Assembly (NCBI RefSeq): GCF_003478335.1 | Contig: NZ_QUFB01000073.1 | Span: forward strand, 1-8,989 | Reading direction: 5' to 3' | DNA length: 8,989 bases | DNA from: Clostridium sp. AM49-4BH | GTDB taxonomy: Bacteria > Bacillota > Clostridia > Lachnospirales > Lachnospiraceae | In this document: positions 5,498 to 8,989 of the stretch, piece after piece | Numbering within the stretch: the first letter of the stretch is position 1 | Layout: each line of letters opens with the position of its first letter | Notes under the pieces: model-generated | Told to the model about the DNA's origin: nothing | The model's database searches: none | The model's input: only the letters and a program-made list of their open reading frames with translations | Program-made: the position numbers and the translations under genes

Positions 5498-8316
5498 ATA
5501 ATAATTTTAGATCGTTATCGAGAATAATAGGTGCTATAGTGTTGCCTGCAGTGGCAAAGATACTGCCATATATCAATGGACTGGTTATTGCCATTCGCAG
5601 ACTTTTTGAGTGGACAGCATCCATGCTTGGAGTCGATTTAAGTAAAGTGATTGGCTCTTCCGGGGGTGGCTATTCAGATGCTTTTGATGGACTGGAAGAT
5701 TCTGCTGACGATGCTAAGGATGCCGTTGATGATACATCAGATTCTGTTAAGAAACTGTCCAAGCAGCTCATGGGATTTGACGAGCTTAATGTGATCAATA
5801 CTAATTCTGATAATACAAAAAAGGATGCTGATAAGAATAGTAAGCCTATCGATCTTACCAGTCAATTGTCTAATGCTTTAGCTGATTACAAGACTGTTTG
5901 GGATAAGGCTTATAAAAATATGACTAATGATGCAGAAAAATTTGCCGATAAGTTGACTAAGTTATTTAAAAAAGCTTGGAAGTCGGGGAATGGTACAGAC
6001 ATTGGCTCTGCCATTGCTGGCTGGCTCAATAAGGGGATTTCATGGGTCAACGACAATGTGGACCAGTTTGCAAAAGGGGCGAAAAAGGTTGCCAAATTGC
6101 TTGCAACTGCTATCAATGGGTTTGTAGCTAAACTTGATTGGGCAGGACTTGGTAGTGCTATTGGAAAATCGATGAAAGCGGCAATTGAAGCAGAAACAAC
6201 ATTCTTTTCGACAATAAATTGGTTGAATCTTGGCAAAGCTATTGCCACAACACTTAATGCTTGGATCGATACCGGTGTTATTCAATCGTATCTCAAGGGC
6301 ACGGCCACCAAAATAAGAGCAGCTATTGAACTGGCTTTCGGAGCTATAAAAACATTTCATTTCAGTAGTCTTGGCACTGCCTTGGGACAGGGGATTAATG
6401 ATGCGTTTGCTGTCATGAATAAAGTCAACAAAAAAACTGGATTAAATGGTTGGCAGGAGCTTGGTCAGACTATTTCTGGGGGGATTTCTGGAATCCTTAC
6501 ATCCATCTCAACGGCACTGAGTACTGTGAAGTGGGATAGTGTGGGGCAAGCAATTGCAACTGCAATTGGTTCTATTGATTTTAAAGGAATTGTGTGGAAT
6601 CTTGGGGATGTTGCCATAAAAATATTAGGGGCACTTGCGGAAGCGATAAAAGGTGCTTTTGCACAATCTCCAGTCGAAACAGCAATTGTTACTGCGTTAG
6701 GTTTTATTAAGCTTTCAACGCTTACCACAAAATCAATGGAGAAGGCAGCAACTAAAATATTGAAAGTGCTTGGTATTTCCTTAGAAAAAGATGAGACAGC
6801 ATTAACAGTATTAGGCGGCAAAATAAAAGGTGCTATAGAAATAGCATTAGGCAAAGTGAAGGACTTCGGAATGAATTATGTCAAGCCATTGGCGGGGAAA
6901 ATAATGGGTAAAATTGCAACTGCAGTTGGAGCTGAAACAGCTACAGTGAGTGGAATCGCAAGTGCAATTGGAACTGGAATTACAACTGCCTTTGCACAAG
7001 TTCCAGCGCTTATGACAGGAAGTCTTTCTGGGCTAGCGACCGCAGGCGCAGCGGCAACAGCGGCAACAGTGGCAACAACGCTTGTAGCAGCAGTAGCGGC
7101 GGTTGGTATTGGTGCAAAGATTGGAAAATCCATCGGCGATGAACTTGTTTCTGAAGATATGAAACAATATCAGGTTGATTGGAAGTTTTCAGATTTTATT
7201 CATTTTACCGATGATGATTGGTCAGATTTCTGGTCAGCGTTTGCTGATTGGTGGGTAGATGTGCAGGATTGGTGGGGAAATAAGGCATTAGCGATTAAAA
7301 CAACTTTTGGAGATTGGAAAAAGAGTATTTCCGGTTGGTGGAACGGTGTTAAGGCTTGGTGGGGTGATAAGTATGTGACTCTTAAAGCTGCCGTACAGGA
7401 AAAAGTAGATGGGGCGTTGGACAAGGTAAAAGGTGCTTGGAACGCTATTAAGGACAAAGTATCTACATTGACAGCAGATGCCAAGGAAAAGGCAGCAGGG
7501 GCATTAGCAGCACTTAAATCCCGTTGGACGGCCATTAAGGATAGCAAAGCTGTTAAGACACTTGAGCAGACAGGCAAGGATATCATTGATAAGGCGAAGA
7601 AGTCTTGGGATGCTATCAAATCTGGACAGGCAACAAAGACCTTGAAGGAGAAAGGTAAGAGCGCAATCGAAAAGGTGTCTAGGATTTGGAATAAAATCAA
7701 GGACAGAGAAGTAACCCAGACTCTCAAGCAGGAAGGTACGAAAGCATTTAATAAAGTCAAAAAAGCTTGGGATAGCTTGACTGATAAGAAAATTTCAGTC
7801 AGTCTCATTACGGATGCTGTGAAAAGTGGAATAAAATTGATCATTGATTGGATCAATAAGTATATTATCGGTGCGATCAATAAGATCAAGGTTTCGATTC
7901 CTAAGTGGGTTCCTAAAATTGGAGGTAAAGATTTTGGTTTTAATTTAAAAACGATAGCAATGCCTAAATTTGCCACGGGTGGATTCCCGGAGCAGGGCCA
8001 GTACTTTTTGGCACGAGAGAAAGGACCGGAGCTTGTAGGTACGATTGGAAATAAGACTGCTGTAGCCAACAACAATCAAATTGTACAATCCGTGTCAGAT
8101 GGCGTATTTAATGCTCTTAATCCTGTGCTTACTCAAGTGTGCAATGCTATCAACTCTATGGGTAATGGATCAAGTGGACAACCTTTGTATGTGGAGGGCG
8201 TATCAGATGGAGATATCGTGCGTATAACCACCAAGGCGAATACCGATCATAAAAATCGATTCGGAAAACCGCTATATATATATAAATTTGCCATGTTATG
8301 TCGTGGTGTGGTATAA
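5443..8316 (+). CDS. Tape measure protein, C-terminal part (frameshifted)
   Basis: This is the continuation of the tape measure protein in the -1 frame. Homologous sequence starts at T-I-N-S-P-S-N-Q (codon at 5461). The ATG at 5443, with a weak AAGG at 5435-5438, might allow re-initiation as a separate 957-residue chain. Features in fused numbering: a conserved L-P-Y-I-N-G-L segment soon after the junction; a hydrophobic alanine-rich stretch near 1215-1245 that could insert in a membrane during DNA injection; a tryptophan-rich region near 1271-1322; three tandem 27-residue repeats at about 1376-1456; and the typical C-terminal block A-T-G-G-F-P then A-R-E-K-G-P-E-L-V-G-T-I-G near 1525-1550. 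No lysozyme or peptidase domain is visible. The last 11 residues after G-K-P-L-Y-I look foreign: they are encoded by DNA holding the next gene's promoter, and the stop codon lies in its -10 box. Confidence 0.8.
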   Translation: MGRPCKTINSPSNQLRLLNNNFRSLSRIIGAIVLPAVAKILPYINGLVIAIRRLFEWTASMLGVDLSKVIGSSGGGYSDAFDGLEDSADDAKDAVDDTSDSVKKLSKQLMGFDELNVINTNSDNTKKDADKNSKPIDLTSQLSNALADYKTVWDKAYKNMTNDAEKFADKLTKLFKKAWKSGNGTDIGSAIAGWLNKGISWVNDNVDQFAKGAKKVAKLLATAINGFVAKLDWAGLGSAIGKSMKAAIEAETTFFSTINWLNLGKAIATTLNAWIDTGVIQSYLKGTATKIRAAIELAFGAIKTFHFSSLGTALGQGINDAFAVMNKVNKKTGLNGWQELGQTISGGISGILTSISTALSTVKWDSVGQAIATAIGSIDFKGIVWNLGDVAIKILGALAEAIKGAFAQSPVETAIVTALGFIKLSTLTTKSMEKAATKILKVLGISLEKDETALTVLGGKIKGAIEIALGKVKDFGMNYVKPLAGKIMGKIATAVGAETATVSGIASAIGTGITTAFAQVPALMTGSLSGLATAGAAATAATVATTLVAAVAAVGIGAKIGKSIGDELVSEDMKQYQVDWKFSDFIHFTDDDWSDFWSAFADWWVDVQDWWGNKALAIKTTFGDWKKSISGWWNGVKAWWGDKYVTLKAAVQEKVDGALDKVKGAWNAIKDKVSTLTADAKEKAAGALAALKSRWTAIKDSKAVKTLEQTGKDIIDKAKKSWDAIKSGQATKTLKEKGKSAIEKVSRIWNKIKDREVTQTLKQEGTKAFNKVKKAWDSLTDKKISVSLITDAVKSGIKLIIDWINKYIIGAINKIKVSIPKWVPKIGGKDFGFNLKTIAMPKFATGGFPEQGQYFLAREKGPELVGTIGNKTAVANNNQIVQSVSDGVFNALNPVLTQVCNAINSMGNGSSGQPLYVEGVSDGDIVRITTKANTDHKNRFGKPLYIYKFAMLCRGVV
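7525..7767 (+). repeat. Three tandem 81-bp repeats in the tape measure gene
   Basis: Tryptophan codons fall exactly 81 bp apart at 7525, 7606, 7687 and 7768. Each 27-residue unit starts W-x-x-I-K, has T-L at residues 12-13 and G at 17, and ends in a lysine-rich helix. The repeats are diverged at DNA level and are protein-structural. Regular tryptophan spacing is a known feature of tape measure proteins. A 29-residue variant unit precedes the array. Confidence 0.8.
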
Positions 8317-8325
8317 TATGGCAAA
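8287..8325 (+). repeat. Inverted repeat framing the promoter of the MazF-like gene
   Basis: TTTGCCAT (8287-8294) and ATGGCAAA (8318-8325) are perfect 8-bp inverted arms separated by 23 bp. The left arm contains the -35 box; the right arm begins just after the -10 and covers the expected transcription start. This is the geometry of a dyad operator, for example one used for autoregulation, though a chance repeat is possible. Confidence 0.5.
8288..8317 (+). promoter_or_regulatory. Strong promoter for the MazF-like gene, overlapping the tape measure 3' end
   Basis: -35 TTGCCA (8288-8293, five of six matches) and -10 TATAAT (8312-8317, perfect) are 18 bp apart. TG at 8309-8310 makes an extended -10. 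Transcription should start near 8324, leaving a leader of about 107 nt. The tape measure TAA stop (8314-8316) lies inside the -10 box. Confidence 0.75.
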
Positions 8326-8430
8326 ATACTTTTTGGATAAATTCGTATGGTAAGAGAAGAAAGTTCTAATTTCTTTCTGTATGTGAGTGCTAAACACTAT
8401 GAAATTATTAAGTGGAAAGGAGGAGATATA

Positions 8431-8964
8431 ATGAAAGTGATCAGAGGAGGAATATATAAGGTTTCAAATGCATGGAAAAAATATAACGATGCTTTATTGG
8501 ATCATAGACCGGTGATAGTGATACAATGTAATGAAGAGTTTGTATATGGCGTTTTGATGGGAGCATTGCCTAGAGAAGCAAAACATAAAAATGCTCTTTA
8601 TTTTGAGTGCGAGGTTAGTGGAAAGAGATATATATCATTGTGCGCATGTGATACAGTACACAAGATACCTATTAGATATATAAAAGACAATTTGGGCTAT
8701 ATTTCCATACCCACATTGTGGGAGATTTGTGATAGAACGCAAGAGTATATTACATTTGAAAAGGAGATGATAGAAGATTCTGATCTTAATGTTGACAGGG
8801 AAAAAAGCTATATTTTGCATGCCAAGATAGATGATTTAATAGAAGGAAAGGATCAGATTTTATATCAGATGGACGAGCTTAAGGACATAAATGTAAAAGA
8901 ATTTAAAATTGTAAGAGATTATAAAGAATCAGATGAAAAGGAAAAAAAACTATTTACAGGTTGA
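8431..8964 (+). CDS. PemK/MazF-like protein, solitary, prophage accessory gene
   Basis: This 177-residue protein starts at the ATG at 8431, 7 nt after AAGGAGG (8417-8423). An upstream in-frame ATG at 8347 has no ribosome binding site. The N-terminal region resembles the MazF/PemK fold: R-G-G-I-Y near residues 4-8, then H-R-P-V-I-V-I-Q, and later C-A-C-D-T-V-H-K-I-P followed by I-K-D-N-L-G-Y-I. These correspond to the R-G-x-I-Y, R-P-V-x-V-I and D-x-x-x-x-I-x-x...G-x-I pattern of that family of mRNA-cleaving toxins. The C-terminal third is an added charged helical region rich in lysine and glutamate. No antitoxin gene is seen beside it, so it may be unpaired, have its partner beyond the window, or be a non-toxic relative. 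AT-rich composition and its own promoter suggest recently acquired cargo expressed in the lysogen. The distal tail gene expected after a tape measure gene is not here. Confidence 0.6.
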   Translation: MKVIRGGIYKVSNAWKKYNDALLDHRPVIVIQCNEEFVYGVLMGALPREAKHKNALYFECEVSGKRYISLCACDTVHKIPIRYIKDNLGYISIPTLWEICDRTQEYITFEKEMIEDSDLNVDREKSYILHAKIDDLIEGKDQILYQMDELKDINVKEFKIVRDYKESDEKEKKLFTG

Positions 8965-8989
8965 AAAACTTTATATGCATTATCATATC
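8965..8989. other. AT-rich window end, no gene seen
   Basis: These last 25 bases follow the stop of the MazF-like gene. They are AT-rich with no clear hairpin or start. A terminator or the next gene may lie just beyond. Confidence 0.5.

Noticed and set aside
7525..7767. CRISPR-like or transposon repeats
   Set aside because: The units are contiguous with no spacers, diverged in DNA, in frame, and encode a structural helix repeat.
7200..8075. Long minus-strand open frame of 291 codons opposite the tape measure gene
   Set aside because: It lies wholly opposite the repeat-rich tape measure coding region, has no good ribosome binding site that I can see, and shows no recognisable domain. It is a by-product of biased codon use on the other strand.
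8347..8430. A short antitoxin or N-terminal extension ahead of the MazF-like gene
   Set aside because: The frame continues into the MazF-like gene without its own stop, the ATG at 8347 has no ribosome binding site, and no DNA-binding motif is visible.

Overview
The window is part of the tail-building module of a long-tailed (siphovirus-type) prophage. The host is probably a gut-type Clostridia member, perhaps Lachnospiraceae. Four things point there: strong AGGAGG-type ribosome binding sites, AT-rich coding sequence, protein families typical of phages of that group, and an apparent IS30-family insertion sequence at the left edge. The genus cannot be fixed from this sequence.

Layout, left to right. 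(1) Positions 1-18 hold the first six codons of a minus-strand gene with a strong ribosome binding site, probably an IS30-family transposase. Its upstream region runs into the window. (2) Positions 231-851 encode an AT-rich two-transmembrane protein of unknown function with a possible promoter of its own. It looks like an accessory (moron-type) gene next to phage structural genes. (3) Positions 866-2335 encode an HK97 gp10-like tail/neck protein, a tail terminator-like protein and the major tail tube protein. (4) Positions 2419-3344 encode the paired tail assembly chaperones gpG and gpGT. They are linked by a well-formed -1 programmed frameshift signal: slippery heptamer T TTT TTC, a 7-nt spacer and an 8-bp stem-loop. 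(5) Positions 3401-8316 encode a very large tape measure protein. It is split by a one-base frameshift near 5459 that looks mutational rather than programmed. If restored it would be about 1638 residues. (6) Positions 8431-8964 encode a PemK/MazF-like protein. A strong promoter drives it, and the -10 box of that promoter contains the tape measure stop codon.

The core genes work together. The chaperones coat the tape measure protein, tube subunits polymerise around it, and the terminator and neck proteins cap and join the tail. Hairpins followed by T-rich tracts lie between the structural genes: before the tube gene, after it, and before the tape measure gene. They may tune the relative output of one late operon. 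The prophage shows signs of decay (IS element, broken tape measure gene). It also carries two AT-rich cargo genes, one on each side of the tail block, that could act in the lysogen. These two cargo genes are the least explained and most interesting content.
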